A stretch of 64,000 nt of DNA. Source: Lysobacterales bacterium (GTDB lineage: Bacteria > Pseudomonadota > Gammaproteobacteria > Xanthomonadales > Xanthomonadaceae). Positions 22,021 to 30,012 of this stretch are shown here, one piece after another. Both the position numbers and the translations under genes were made by a program. A model generated the notes under the pieces. That model saw only the letters and a list, made by a program, of their open reading frames with translations. It did not search any database and had not been told where the DNA came from. Numbering within the stretch: the first letter of the stretch is position 1; every line of letters begins with the position of its first letter. The stretch is from NCBI GenBank assembly GCA_019510125.1, contig JAEKKX010000016.1, positions 62,001-126,000 of the forward strand. Reading direction: 5' to 3'.

Positions 22021-22035
22021 TGGCACGGGTTATGC
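22021..22035 (+). promoter_or_regulatory. Sigma-54 promoter of pilA
   Basis: TGGCAC (22021-22026), five bases, then ATGC (22032-22035). The invariant GG and GC are exactly 10 bases apart, against the consensus TGGCAC-N5-TTGC. An inverted repeat CCGGAC-N9-GTCCGG (21990-22010) lies just upstream. The predicted transcript starts near 22047 and opens with a hairpin CGTGCT-CGGT-AGCACG (22052-22067). PilR, encoded at 19654, is the expected activator. Confidence 0.88.
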
Positions 22036-22145
22036 GTATCCTTATCCCGCACGTGCTCGGTAGCACGGGCGCCACGGACCGGGGCACCCCTCGGTTACGG
22101 GCACGTGAATCCGTACGCTTCTCCACATCCCGAGGGACATTGATC

Positions 22146-22589
22146 ATGAAGAACACCAAAGGCTTCACCCTGATCGAACTGCTGATCGTCGTGGCCATCA
22201 TCGCCATTCTGGCCGCCATCGCGATTCCGCAGTATCAGGACTACATCTCCCGCACCCGCGCCTCGGGCGCCGCGGCCGAGCTGTCGGGCCTGCGCACCGC
22301 CGTCAGCGTGTGCATGTCCGAGAACCAGACTGCCGCCAACTGCGATCTCGGCACCAACGGCCTGCCGACCACCGTTCCGGCGACCAAGAACGTGCTGGCC
22401 GGCACCACCGTGGCTGCTGGCGTGATCACCGCCACCACCGGTGCAACCGTCTCGAACGGCGGCGCGAACCTGACCTTCATCGACACCCCGACCGCCGTCG
22501 CCAACGCCGACAAGATCACCTGGACCAACAGCGGCACCGTCTGCCACCCGACGCGCGGCCTGCGTCCGGGCCAGGGCGACTGCCCGTAA
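22146..22589 (+). CDS. pilA: Type IV major pilin PilA
   Basis: Structural pilin subunit. The 147-residue prepilin has a 6-residue leader MKNTKG cleaved by PilD before Phe1, then the canonical N-terminal helix [20 protein letters not shown] with Glu5 and Pro22 of the mature form. The globular part holds two Cys pairs, [13 protein letters not shown] and the C-terminal [15 protein letters not shown]; the latter would close the receptor-binding D-loop. The gene has its own sigma-54 promoter with a leader of about 100 bases, and a strong terminator follows it, so it should be the highly expressed pilin. Confidence 0.96.
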   Translation: MKNTKGFTLIELLIVVAIIAILAAIAIPQYQDYISRTRASGAAAELSGLRTAVSVCMSENQTAANCDLGTNGLPTTVPATKNVLAGTTVAAGVITATTGATVSNGGANLTFIDTPTAVANADKITWTNSGTVCHPTRGLRPGQGDCP

Positions 22590-22640
22590 TCCGGTCATGC
22601 GACACCTCGATTCCAAGCGCCGTTCCAGCGTTTGAGTCCG

Positions 22641-22668
22641 AAAACCCCGGCTTCGGCCGGGGTTTTTC
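22641..22668 (+). terminator. Intrinsic terminator of pilA
   Basis: An 11-bp perfect stem (AAAACCCCGGC, 22641-22651) with tetraloop TTCG and complement ending GGGGTTTTTC. A classic rho-independent terminator about 50 bases after the pilA stop, separating it from the second pilin gene. Confidence 0.92.
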
Positions 22669-22737
22669 GTTAGCGTCCGCGAAAGCGAACGGCGACACGC
22701 CACTACCGTGATCCAAAGCACAACCCGGGGATGTGTG

Positions 22738-23181
22738 ATGAAGAAAACCGCAGGCTTCACTCTGATCGAACTGCTCATCGTGGTCGCGATCGTCGCCATC
22801 CTCGCCGCGATCGCCATCGGCCAGTATCGCGATTACGTCTCGCGCACCCGGGCGGCCGGCACCTCCGCCGAACTCAGCGGCCTGCGCACCGCAATATCAG
22901 TATGCATTTCCGAGAACCAAGCCATCACCGGCTGCACGCTCGGAAACTTCGGCATTCCCGCCGCAGTACCGGTGACCCGCAACGTGCTTGCCGGCACCAC
23001 CGTAGTCGATGGGGTCATTACCGCCAGTTCCGGCGCAACCGATGACGACGGCTCTACCCCCTTGACCTGGATCGACACCCCGACATTCGCGGCGGGCGCC
23101 GACAAGCTGACCTGGACCAACACCGGGTCGATCTGTCATCCGCGGCGCGGCCTGCGCCCCGGGCAGGGCGACTGTCCCTGA
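22738..23181 (+). CDS. Second type IV pilin (PilA paralogue)
   Basis: A 147-residue pilin, same length as the upstream PilA and closely similar along its whole length: leader MKKTAG, helix [20 protein letters not shown], loop FGIPAAVPVTRNVLAGTT and C-terminal [15 protein letters not shown]. It keeps Glu5, but the conserved Pro22 of the mature form is Gly (IAIGQYRDYV). The start ATG is fixed by the leader; the GTG-rich sequence before it has no strong ribosome site. No sigma-54 element is visible in the 70 bases between the pilA terminator and this gene, so its expression is likely lower or by read-through. It probably arose by tandem duplication and may be a minor or alternative subunit. Confidence 0.92.
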   Translation: MKKTAGFTLIELLIVVAIVAILAAIAIGQYRDYVSRTRAAGTSAELSGLRTAISVCISENQAITGCTLGNFGIPAAVPVTRNVLAGTTVVDGVITASSGATDDDGSTPLTWIDTPTFAAGADKLTWTNTGSICHPRRGLRPGQGDCP

Positions 23182-23224
23182 CCCTTCCCGGCCTGCGGGC
23201 CCACCCGGTTCCAACCGCCCGACC

Positions 23225-23244
23225 CGGCCCGCCTCCGCGGGCCG
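23225..23244. terminator. GC-rich hairpin after the second pilin gene
   Basis: CGGCCCGC (23225-23232), loop CTCC, GCGGGCCG, extended outward by GAC/GTC pairing around one bulged C. It lies about 45 bases after the stop, with no T-run, so it is at best a weak terminator. The remaining intergenic sequence to pilB (to 23453) has a palindrome GACAATTGTC at 23304-23313 and no convincing promoter. Confidence 0.45.
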
Positions 23245-23453
23245 GTCGCGTTGGCGGCCTCCTCGCGGCAGGCGACAAGCGTGACCGAACGCACCCCTTT
23301 GCCGACAATTGTCCTCAACAATTGCGCTCATCCGCTTGATCGCGCAGGATTCGGGCTGGGGAGTGGGATGCAAGCCGCGATCCGCCGCAGTAACCTAAGG
23401 CACTGCCCCGGGGGCGCTGCCCGGCTCCGTTTTCGACAGGACCGCCATCAACG

Positions 23454-25178
23454 ATGAATTCGGCTGTGACCGCCAATCTGATCGGCATCACCGGCATCGC
23501 CCGGCGTCTGGTGCTGGACGGCGCGCTGGAAGAATCGGCCGCGCGCCAGGCGCTGGACACCGCCACCCGCGAGCGCAAGCCGATCGCGACCTACCTGCGC
23601 GAACTCAAGCTCGTCTCGCCGGCCCAGCTCGCCGCCGCCAACTCGATCGAGTTCGGCATGCCGCTGTTCGACCCGTCCACCATGGACCCCGCGCAGAGCG
23701 CGATCCGGCTGGTCAAGGACGAACTGCTGCAGAAACACCACGTGCTGCCGCTGTTCAAGCGCGGCGGCCGGCTGTTCGTCGGCGTGTCCGACCCGACCAA
23801 CACCGCGGCGCTGGACGAGATCAAGTTCCACACCAATCTCCTCGTCGAACCGATCCTCGTCGACGAGGACGCCATCCAGCGCACGATGCAGCAGTGGCTG
23901 GAGAACAACGATTCGCTCGGCGGCATGGACGACGCCGAGGGCCTGGACAATCTCGACGTCTCCAGCGGCGACGACGAGGCCGGCGGCGACAGCGGCATCG
24001 ACGCCAAGGGCGACGACACGCCGGTCGTGAAGTTCATCAACAAGGTACTGGTGGACGCGATCAAGCGCGGCGCTTCGGACATCCACTTCGAGCCCTACGA
24101 AAACGACTACCGGGTGCGCCTGCGCATCGACGGCATCCTCAAGCAGGTCGCCAAGGCCCCGGTGAAGCTCAACCAGCGCATGGCCGCCCGCCTCAAGGTG
24201 ATGTCGCAACTGGACATCGCCGAGAAGCGCGTGCCGCAGGACGGCCGCATCAAGCTCAACCTGTCGAAGACCCGCCAGATCGACTTCCGCGTCAGCACCC
24301 TGCCCACGCTCTTCGGCGAAAAGGTGGTGCTGCGTATCCTCGACGGCAGCGCGGCGAAGCTCGGCATCGACAAGCTCGGTTACGAGCCCGACCAACAGAA
24401 GCTCTTCCTCGACGCCATCCACAAGCCCTACGGCATGGTGCTGGTCACCGGCCCCACCGGCTCCGGCAAGACCGTGTCGCTGTACACCGCGCTGGGCATC
24501 CTCAACGAGGAGGAGCGCAACATCTCCACGGTCGAGGACCCGGTCGAAATCCGCCTGCCCGGCATCAACCAGGTGCAGCAGAACGCCAAGCGCGGCATGA
24601 CCTTCGCCGCCGCGCTGCGCAGCTTCCTGCGTCAGGATCCGGACGTGATCATGGTCGGCGAAATCCGCGACCTCGAAACCGCCGAGATCGCGGTCAAGGC
24701 CGCGCAGACCGGCCACATGGTGCTGTCGACCCTGCACACCAACGACGCGCCGCAGACCATCTCGCGCCTGATGAACATGGGCATCGCGCCCTACAACATC
24801 ACCTCGTCGGTCAGCCTGGTCATCGCCCAGCGCCTCGCGCGCCGGCTGTGCCCGGCCTGCAAGCGCCCGACCGAACTGCCCGAACACGCCCTGCTCGCCG
24901 AAGGCTTCACCTCCGACGAGGTCCATGCGGGCATCACCCTGTACGAAGCGGTGGGCTGCAACGAATGCACGGGCGGCTACAAGGGCCGCACCGGCATCTA
25001 CGAGGTGATGCCGATGAGCGAGGCCATCCAGGCCATCGTCCTGCAGGGCGGCAACGCCATGCAGATCGGCGAGGTCGCGCGCTCGGTGGGCATCCGCAAC
25101 CTGCGCCAGTCGGCTTTGCTCAAGGCCAGGAACGGCATCACCAGCCTCGCAGAAATCAACCGCGTCACCAAGGACTAA
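23454..25178 (+). CDS. pilB: Type IV pilus assembly ATPase PilB
   Basis: Cytoplasmic hexameric ATPase powering pilus extension. The 574 residues include an N-terminal MshEN-type domain (about 1-150), an acidic Gly/Asp-rich linker (about 160-190), and the GspE core: Walker A GPTGSGKT near residue 335, Asp boxes around STVEDPVEIRLPGI, Walker B VIMVGEIRDLETAE, His box HTNDAPQTISRL, and a zinc-binding set with CPAC and CNEC (LCPACKRP, GCNECTGGYKGR). Length fits PilB (about 566-578). The gene begins the pilBCD-coaE cluster and pilC follows after 3 bases. Confidence 0.97.
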   Translation: MNSAVTANLIGITGIARRLVLDGALEESAARQALDTATRERKPIATYLRELKLVSPAQLAAANSIEFGMPLFDPSTMDPAQSAIRLVKDELLQKHHVLPLFKRGGRLFVGVSDPTNTAALDEIKFHTNLLVEPILVDEDAIQRTMQQWLENNDSLGGMDDAEGLDNLDVSSGDDEAGGDSGIDAKGDDTPVVKFINKVLVDAIKRGASDIHFEPYENDYRVRLRIDGILKQVAKAPVKLNQRMAARLKVMSQLDIAEKRVPQDGRIKLNLSKTRQIDFRVSTLPTLFGEKVVLRILDGSAAKLGIDKLGYEPDQQKLFLDAIHKPYGMVLVTGPTGSGKTVSLYTALGILNEEERNISTVEDPVEIRLPGINQVQQNAKRGMTFAAALRSFLRQDPDVIMVGEIRDLETAEIAVKAAQTGHMVLSTLHTNDAPQTISRLMNMGIAPYNITSSVSLVIAQRLARRLCPACKRPTELPEHALLAEGFTSDEVHAGITLYEAVGCNECTGGYKGRTGIYEVMPMSEAIQAIVLQGGNAMQIGEVARSVGIRNLRQSALLKARNGITSLAEINRVTKD

Positions 25179-25181
25179 CCC

Positions 25182-26441
25182 ATGGCCGCTTCCCGTTCCG
25201 CCGCGAAAACCGCCAGCACCGACCGCTCGGGCATGACCCTGCCCATGTACGTGTGGGAAGGCACCGACAAGCGCGGCATCAAGATGAAGGGCGAGAGCCT
25301 GGCGAAGAACGGCAACCTGCTGCGCGCCGAACTGCGCCGTCAGGGCATCACGCCAACCGTGGTCAAGCCCAAGCCCAAGCCTTTGTTCGGCGCCGCCGGC
25401 AAGAAGATCACGCCCAAGGACATCGCGATCTTCAGCCGCCAGATCGCCACGATGATGAAATCCGGCGTGCCGCTGGTGCAGTCGCTGGAGATCATCGCCA
25501 ACGGCCAGAAGAACGTGCGGATGAAGAAGCTGGTCGATGCGCTGCGCAGCGACATCGAAGGCGGCTCCTCGATCTACGAGGCGATGCTCAAGCATCCTGT
25601 GCAGTTCGACGAGCTCTACCGCAACCTGGTGAAGGCCGGCGAGACCGCCGGCGTGCTGGAAACCGTGCTCGACACGATCGCGACCTACAAGGAAAACGTC
25701 GAAGCGCTGAAGGCGAAGATCAAGAAGGCGCTGTTCTATCCGGCGATGGTGATCGCGGTCGCCATCCTGGTCAGCGGCATCATGCTGGTCTACGTCGTGC
25801 CGCAGTTCGAGGACGTGTTCAAGGGCTTCGGCGCGGACCTGCCCGCCTTCACACAAGCCATCGTCAACCTGTCTCGATTCATGGTCGAATGGTGGTTGCC
25901 CGTCCTGCTCGTCGTGATCGGCACGATCGTCGCCTTCTTCTTCTTCTACAAGCGTTCGCTGGCCTTCCAGCACTTCCTCGACAAGGTGACGCTGCAGATC
26001 CCGGTCATCGGCCAGATCATGCACAACTCGGCGATCGCGCGCTTCGCGCGCACGCTGGCGACCACCTTCCGCGCCGGCGTGCCGCTGGTCGAGGCGCTGG
26101 ACAGCGTGGCCGGCGCCACCGGCAACAGCGTCTACACCAAGGCGACCTACCGCATCCGCGACGACGTCTCGGTCGGCTATCCGGTCAACATGGCGATGAA
26201 GCAGACCAACCTGTTCCCGCACATGGTGGTGCAGATGACCGCCATCGGCGAAGAAGCCGGCGCGCTCGACACGATGCTGTTCAAGGTCGCCGAGTTCTAC
26301 GAGCAGGAGGTCAACAACTCGGTCGATGCGCTGGCCAGCCTGCTCGAGCCGATGATCATGATCGTCATCGGCGTGCTCGTCGGCAGCATGGTCGTCGGCA
26401 TGTACCTGCCGATCTTCAAGCTCGCCGCCGTGGTCGGCTGA
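25182..26441 (+). CDS. pilC: Type IV pilus inner-membrane platform protein PilC
   Basis: Polytopic platform protein that couples PilB to pilin addition. The 419 residues contain two GspF domains (IFSRQIATMMKSGVPLVQSL near 85 and IARFARTLATTFRAGVPLVEAL near 285) and three membrane segments (ALFYPAMVIAVAILVSGIML, WWLPVLLVVIGTIVAFFFF, LLEPMIMIVIGVLVGSMVVG). The N-terminus carries the usual MYVWEGTDKRGIKMKGES. Length is normal (about 405-420). The gene lies 3 bases after pilB and 18 before pilD, so the three are one operon. Confidence 0.96.
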   Translation: MAASRSAAKTASTDRSGMTLPMYVWEGTDKRGIKMKGESLAKNGNLLRAELRRQGITPTVVKPKPKPLFGAAGKKITPKDIAIFSRQIATMMKSGVPLVQSLEIIANGQKNVRMKKLVDALRSDIEGGSSIYEAMLKHPVQFDELYRNLVKAGETAGVLETVLDTIATYKENVEALKAKIKKALFYPAMVIAVAILVSGIMLVYVVPQFEDVFKGFGADLPAFTQAIVNLSRFMVEWWLPVLLVVIGTIVAFFFFYKRSLAFQHFLDKVTLQIPVIGQIMHNSAIARFARTLATTFRAGVPLVEALDSVAGATGNSVYTKATYRIRDDVSVGYPVNMAMKQTNLFPHMVVQMTAIGEEAGALDTMLFKVAEFYEQEVNNSVDALASLLEPMIMIVIGVLVGSMVVGMYLPIFKLAAVVG

Positions 26442-26459
26442 CGGCCGACCACGCGAGAG

Positions 26460-27323
26460 ATGGCATTCCTCGACCAGAATCCGGCGATCGGTTATCCGAT
26501 CGCCGCCAGCCTCGGGCTGCTCGTCGGCAGTTTCCTGAACGTGGTGATCCTGCGCCTGCCCAAGCGGCTGGAGTGGGACTGGCGCCGCTACGCCCGCGAG
26601 GAGCTCGGCCAGACCGACCTCTACGAACCGCCGCCGCCCGGCATCGTGGTCGAACCCTCGCACTGCCCGCACTGCGGTCACCGGCTGTCGTGGTACGAGA
26701 ACATCCCGGTGTTCAGTTGGCTGGCCCTGCGCGGCCGCTGCCGGAGCTGCAAGGCGCCGATCTCGATCCAGTACCCCGCCGTCGAACTGCTGACCATGCT
26801 GCTGGTGCTGGCCTGCGTCTGGCGCTTCGGCTTCGGCTGGCAGGGCTTCGGCGCCGCGCTCGTGAGCTGTTTCCTCGTCGCCGGGTCGGGCATCGATCTG
26901 CGCACCCACACCCTGCCCGACCAGATCACGCTGGTGCTGCTGTGGCTGGGCCTGATCGCCAGCGTCGACAACCTGTTCGTGCCGGCCAAGGCCGCCATCG
27001 CCGGCGCCGTGCTCGGCTATCTCTCGCTGTACAGCGTCAACTGGGTGTTCAAGCAGATCCGCGGCAAGACCGGCATGGGCGACGGCGATTTCAAGCTGCT
27101 GGCCGCGCTTGGGGCCTGGTGCGGCTACAAGGCGCTGCTGCCGATCGTGCTGATCTCGTCGTTCGTCGGCGCGATCCTCGGCTCGCTGTTCCTGCTGTGG
27201 AAGGGCCGCGACCGCGACACCGAGATCCCCTTCGGCCCCTATCTCGCGATCGCCGGCTGGATCGTGTTCCTGTGGGGCGACACGATCATCGAGACTTACC
27301 TGCACCTCAGCGGGATCCGCTGA
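26460..27323 (+). CDS. pilD: Prepilin peptidase/N-methyltransferase PilD
   Basis: Bifunctional inner-membrane aspartyl protease that cleaves prepilin leaders (and type II pseudopilins) and methylates the new N-terminal Phe. In 287 residues one sees the N-terminal membrane helix with GSFLNVVILRLP, a cytoplasmic loop with two zinc CxxC pairs (CPHCGHRLSWYENIP and CRSCKAPIS), and the catalytic Asp motifs GSGIDLRTHTLPD near residue 145 and GKTGMGDGDFKLLAALGAW near 205. Eight hydrophobic helices are apparent. coaE follows after 4 bases, the usual gammaproteobacterial order. Confidence 0.97.
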   Translation: MAFLDQNPAIGYPIAASLGLLVGSFLNVVILRLPKRLEWDWRRYAREELGQTDLYEPPPPGIVVEPSHCPHCGHRLSWYENIPVFSWLALRGRCRSCKAPISIQYPAVELLTMLLVLACVWRFGFGWQGFGAALVSCFLVAGSGIDLRTHTLPDQITLVLLWLGLIASVDNLFVPAKAAIAGAVLGYLSLYSVNWVFKQIRGKTGMGDGDFKLLAALGAWCGYKALLPIVLISSFVGAILGSLFLLWKGRDRDTEIPFGPYLAIAGWIVFLWGDTIIETYLHLSGIR

Positions 27324-27327
27324 TCCG

Positions 27328-27942
27328 ATGGCGACCTACCGCATCGGCCTGACTGGCGGCATCGCCTCGGGCAAGTCCGCGGTCGCCAGCGCGTTCGAGA
27401 CCCTGGGGATCGTCGTCGCCGACGCCGACCTCGCCGCGCGCGACGCGGTGGCGCCCGGCAGCGACGGCCTCGCCGAAGTGGTCGCCGCGTTCGGTCCGGA
27501 CGTGCTGTCGGCGGACGGCAGCCTCGACCGCGCCGCGATGCGCCGCCGCATCTTCGGCGACGACGACGCCCGCCGCCGCCTCGAAGCCATCGTCCACCCG
27601 CGCGTGCGCGAAACGCTCGCCCGGACCTGCGAGCGCGCGACCAGCCCGTACGCGATCGCCGCGATCCCGCTGCTCGCCGAAGTCGGCGGCCGGGACGCCT
27701 ATCCGTGGCTGCAGCGCATCCTGGTGGTCGATGTCCCGGTCGAACTGCAGCGCGCCCGGCTCCTCGCCCGCGACGGCATCGACGACGCCCTCGCCGACCG
27801 CATGATCGCCGCGCAGGCCACCCGCGCCCGACGGCTGGCGATCGCGGACGACGTGGTCGTCAATGCCGGCACGCTCGACGACCTGAAGCGCGAGGTCGTG
27901 GCCCTGGACGCACGGTTCCGATCGCTGGCCGCCGCGGCCTGA
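27328..27942 (+). CDS. coaE: Dephospho-CoA kinase
   Basis: Last enzyme of coenzyme A synthesis, phosphorylating the 3'-hydroxyl of dephospho-CoA. The 204 residues carry the P-loop [14 protein letters not shown] at residues 7-20, the [10 protein letters not shown] segment binding CoA, RRRIF, and the lid region IPLLAEVGG. Length matches E. coli CoaE (206). It sits immediately after pilD and is probably transcribed with pilBCD. A YacG gene, the usual companion, is not seen; a DUF2256 gene follows instead. Confidence 0.95.
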   Translation: MATYRIGLTGGIASGKSAVASAFETLGIVVADADLAARDAVAPGSDGLAEVVAAFGPDVLSADGSLDRAAMRRRIFGDDDARRRLEAIVHPRVRETLARTCERATSPYAIAAIPLLAEVGGRDAYPWLQRILVVDVPVELQRARLLARDGIDDALADRMIAAQATRARRLAIADDVVVNAGTLDDLKREVVALDARFRSLAAAA

Positions 27943-27989
27943 ACCCGATCCCGGCCGTCATCCCCGACACCCTGCCGACCTCGCCTCCC

Positions 27990-28160
27990 ATGCCCCGCGG
28001 CGTCCGAAAAGCCGACCTGCCGACGAAGCTGTGCGCCGCCTGCGGCCGCCCGTTCGCCTGGCGCAAGAAATGGGAGCGGGACTGGGCGAACGTCAGGTTC
28101 TGTTCGGATCGCTGCAGACGCGACAAGGCGAACATCCCGCCACCGGGCCCACCGGGCTGA
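27990..28160 (+). CDS. DUF2256 zinc-ribbon-like small protein
   Basis: A 56-residue protein that is essentially one DUF2256 domain: [20 protein letters not shown], then [17 protein letters not shown]. The paired CxxC and CxxxC motifs (C-A-A-C and C-S-D-R-C) suggest a small zinc-binding fold. The function is unknown; relatives often occur near photolyase genes or alone. The start [11 protein letters not shown] is the only ATG that precedes the domain closely, 47 bases after coaE. The tail is Pro/Gly-rich. Confidence 0.8.
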   Translation: MPRGVRKADLPTKLCAACGRPFAWRKKWERDWANVRFCSDRCRRDKANIPPPGPPG

Positions 28161-28274
28161 GACCGGACGGCGGCGGCCGCGGACGGGGGCGATCGCCGGG
28201 CCTCCCGGTCGCCATCATGCGGCCGGCGATAGGCCCTATCATTCGCTCCACGATCCCGGTCCGGACGCCGCCCC

Positions 28275-29330
28275 TTGCTTCGCAATCTCCATCTGCTGCG
28301 CGCCCTCGCCGCGCTGGGCGTCGTCTATTTCCACATCACCTCGACGGCGGGGCTGGACCTGGCCTGGGATGTCGGCAGCCGCGGCGTGGACGTGTTCTTC
28401 GTGATCAGCGGGTTCATCATCGCGTACATCGGCGCGAAGAAACCCGAACACTTCTTCGTGCGCCGCCTGATCCGCATCGTGCCGTTCTACTGGGCGGCGA
28501 CACTGGTCGTCTTCACCGCGGCGACCGCGCTGCCGCAGTTCTTCCGCAGCACCGACGCCAGCCTGCAGCACCTCCTGCCCTCACTGCTGTTCATCCCCCA
28601 TCTGTCCGCCAGCGGCGAGGTGCAGCCGACCCTGATCCTCGGCTGGTCGCTGAATTTCGAGATGTACTTCTACGTGCTGTTCGCGCTGGCACTGCTGCTC
28701 TCGACGCGCTGGGCGCCGGTCCTGTGCGTCGCCGGCATCGTCGCCGTGGTCGTCATCGGCAAACTCCTCGGCCCCGTCTCGACCGCCTTCGATTTCTACG
28801 CCCGCACCACCAGCCTCGAATTCTGCTACGGCATCGGCGTGTACTACGTCCTCGCCTGGTGCGAGCGGCGCAAGGCCATCCTCGCGGACAGCACTGCGCT
28901 GAAGCTCCTCGTCGTACTGGCCGTGATCGCCAGCATCGTCGCGATCGTGTTGTTAGAGCATGCGTACAAGGACACGGTCCCGCGGTATCTCGCCGGCGGC
29001 CTCCCGGCGGCGGTCATCGTGCTGTCCGCACTGCTGCTGGAACGGCTGTTCGGAATCTCCTCCCGCAGCCGGATCGCCTGGCTGCTCGGCGAAGCGTCCT
29101 ACGTGATCTACCTGATCCATCCCTACATCGTCTTCGGCGTGCTGCGCCTGCTGCTTCCGCGAACGGGAGACCTTTCCCTCGCGATGGACGTGGTGGTGAT
29201 CGCCGGCCTGCTCGCACTGACCAGCACCATCAGCATCCTGATCCACCTGCTGTTCGAGAAACCGGTCATGGCGTTCCTGCGCAGGAAGCTGGCGCCGGAT
29301 GCATCGCGGCAAACGGCTGTCGCGACATGA
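28275..29330 (+). CDS. Membrane acyltransferase (acyltransferase-3 family)
   Basis: A 351-residue integral membrane O-acyltransferase of the acyltransferase-3/OafA family, which decorates surface polysaccharides, lipopolysaccharide or other acceptors. About ten hydrophobic helices are seen. Family motifs include the N-terminal LHLLRALAALGVVYFH with the catalytic His, GSRGVDVFFVISGFIIAY, RRLIRIVPFYW, and GWSLNFEMYFYVLFAL in the middle. The start is a TTG at 28275 directly before the first motif. No glycan cluster is nearby, so the acceptor is unknown. A TATCAT at 28237-28242 is a possible -10. Two REPIN-like elements follow the gene. Confidence 0.88.
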   Translation: MLRNLHLLRALAALGVVYFHITSTAGLDLAWDVGSRGVDVFFVISGFIIAYIGAKKPEHFFVRRLIRIVPFYWAATLVVFTAATALPQFFRSTDASLQHLLPSLLFIPHLSASGEVQPTLILGWSLNFEMYFYVLFALALLLSTRWAPVLCVAGIVAVVVIGKLLGPVSTAFDFYARTTSLEFCYGIGVYYVLAWCERRKAILADSTALKLLVVLAVIASIVAIVLLEHAYKDTVPRYLAGGLPAAVIVLSALLLERLFGISSRSRIAWLLGEASYVIYLIHPYIVFGVLRLLLPRTGDLSLAMDVVVIAGLLALTSTISILIHLLFEKPVMAFLRRKLAPDASRQTAVAT

Positions 29331-29334
29331 ATGC

Positions 29335-29464
29335 GCAGGGTGGGCTTCAGCCCACCATTGCGACACATCCGCAGCGGCGAGCGACGATCGAAAAGACACA
29401 AGGCTGCGATCATTGCCGGAAGATTCAAACGAAGGAGTGGTGGGCTGAAGCCCACCCTACGGCC
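29335..29464. repeat. REPIN-like element, copy 1
   Basis: About 130 bases bounded by two palindromes in inverted orientation: GGTGGGCTTCAGCCCACC at the left and GGTGGGCTGAAGCCCACC at the right, with outer flanks CAGGG and CCCTACGG. The interior shares CATTGCGACACATCCGCAGC and GAAAAGACACAAGGC with copy 2. The paired REP-like palindromes would let the whole unit fold as one long hairpin. It begins 4 bases after the acyltransferase stop. Confidence 0.8.
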
Positions 29465-29584
29465 CTCATCGGTGTCTCCTTCGTCAAGGTTACACCTGCG
29501 CAGGTTTTTACTGGGTCATTACACCGATGTACGCGCCACACCATCGGAAACATCCACGCTCGGCCGTCAAAAAAACCCGGAGTC

Positions 29585-29711
29585 GCAGGGTGGGTTCAGC
29601 CCACCATTGCGACGCATACGCAGCGGCGAGCGACAATCGAAAAGACACAAGGCCGGCCATTGTCACGGGTATTCAATCGCCATCGCGGTGGGCTGAAGCC
29701 CACCCTACGGG
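29585..29711. repeat. REPIN-like element, copy 2
   Basis: Same layout as copy 1, with a one-base deletion in the left palindrome (GGTGGGTTCAGCCCACC) and the intact right one. The left halves of the two copies match almost base for base for about 65 bases and then diverge in the centre. The 120 bases between the copies (29465-29584) hold nothing I recognise. Confidence 0.8.
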
Positions 29712-29752
29712 CTGCTTCACGGGTTCCATCCTGCGGATTACGCCTTACGGCC

Positions 29753-30010
29753 CTACGGCGTTTGCGCATTTCCGTCAACAATCCCCAATGACGCCTGATG
29801 GATTTCGATCCTGTCTTCAATCATTTTTCTTGCCTTATCGCAGTCTCCATTTTCTATACTAGCATTGAGATTTTTTAGGAACAAAATTTCTCCTCGATCG
29901 CCAAGCGCAATAATATCCCCGTACTGTGAATCTTTTATAACGAAGCAACAGGCGTAGCCTATAAAAAACGCCAGGAAGGCGACGCAGGAGACCAAAGAAC
30001 TCCGGCTCAT
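29753..30010 (-). CDS. Small membrane-anchored protein downstream of the RHS gene
   Basis: An 85-residue protein I do not recognise. An N-terminal hydrophobic helix (VSCVAFLAFFIGYACCFVI, about 7-25) would anchor it; the remaining 60 residues are hydrophilic with Asp, Glu and Lys (NASIENGDCDKARKMIEDRI). The gene is clearly AT-richer than its surroundings. It starts 2 bases after the RHS stop; GTG codons a few bases upstream, overlapping that stop, are alternatives. The position directly behind a polymorphic RHS protein is where immunity genes usually sit, so a protective role against the RHS tail is a reasonable inference, without homology support. Confidence 0.55.
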   Translation of the reverse strand: MSRSSLVSCVAFLAFFIGYACCFVIKDSQYGDIIALGDRGEILFLKNLNASIENGDCDKARKMIEDRIEIHQASLGIVDGNAQTP

Positions 30011-30012
30011 TT

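Noticed and set aside
23357-23372. Sigma-54-like GG-N10-GC upstream of pilB (TGGGGAGTGGGATGCA)
   Set aside because: Spacing fits, but the -24 element has TGGGGA instead of TGGCAC. Too weak beside the strong pilA site to call.
23448-27305. 1285-codon open frame antisense to pilBCD
   Set aside because: Same shadow effect; the plus-strand genes have all expected motifs and continuous operon spacing.
29341-29715. CRISPR-like direct repeats
   Set aside because: Only two copies, each about 130 bases with inverted palindromic ends. They fit REPIN-like elements, not a repeat-spacer array.
28031-29791. 586-codon plus-strand frame over the acyltransferase
   Set aside because: It is a frame-shifted reading of the acyltransferase and the REPIN region; the 351-residue frame has the real motifs.
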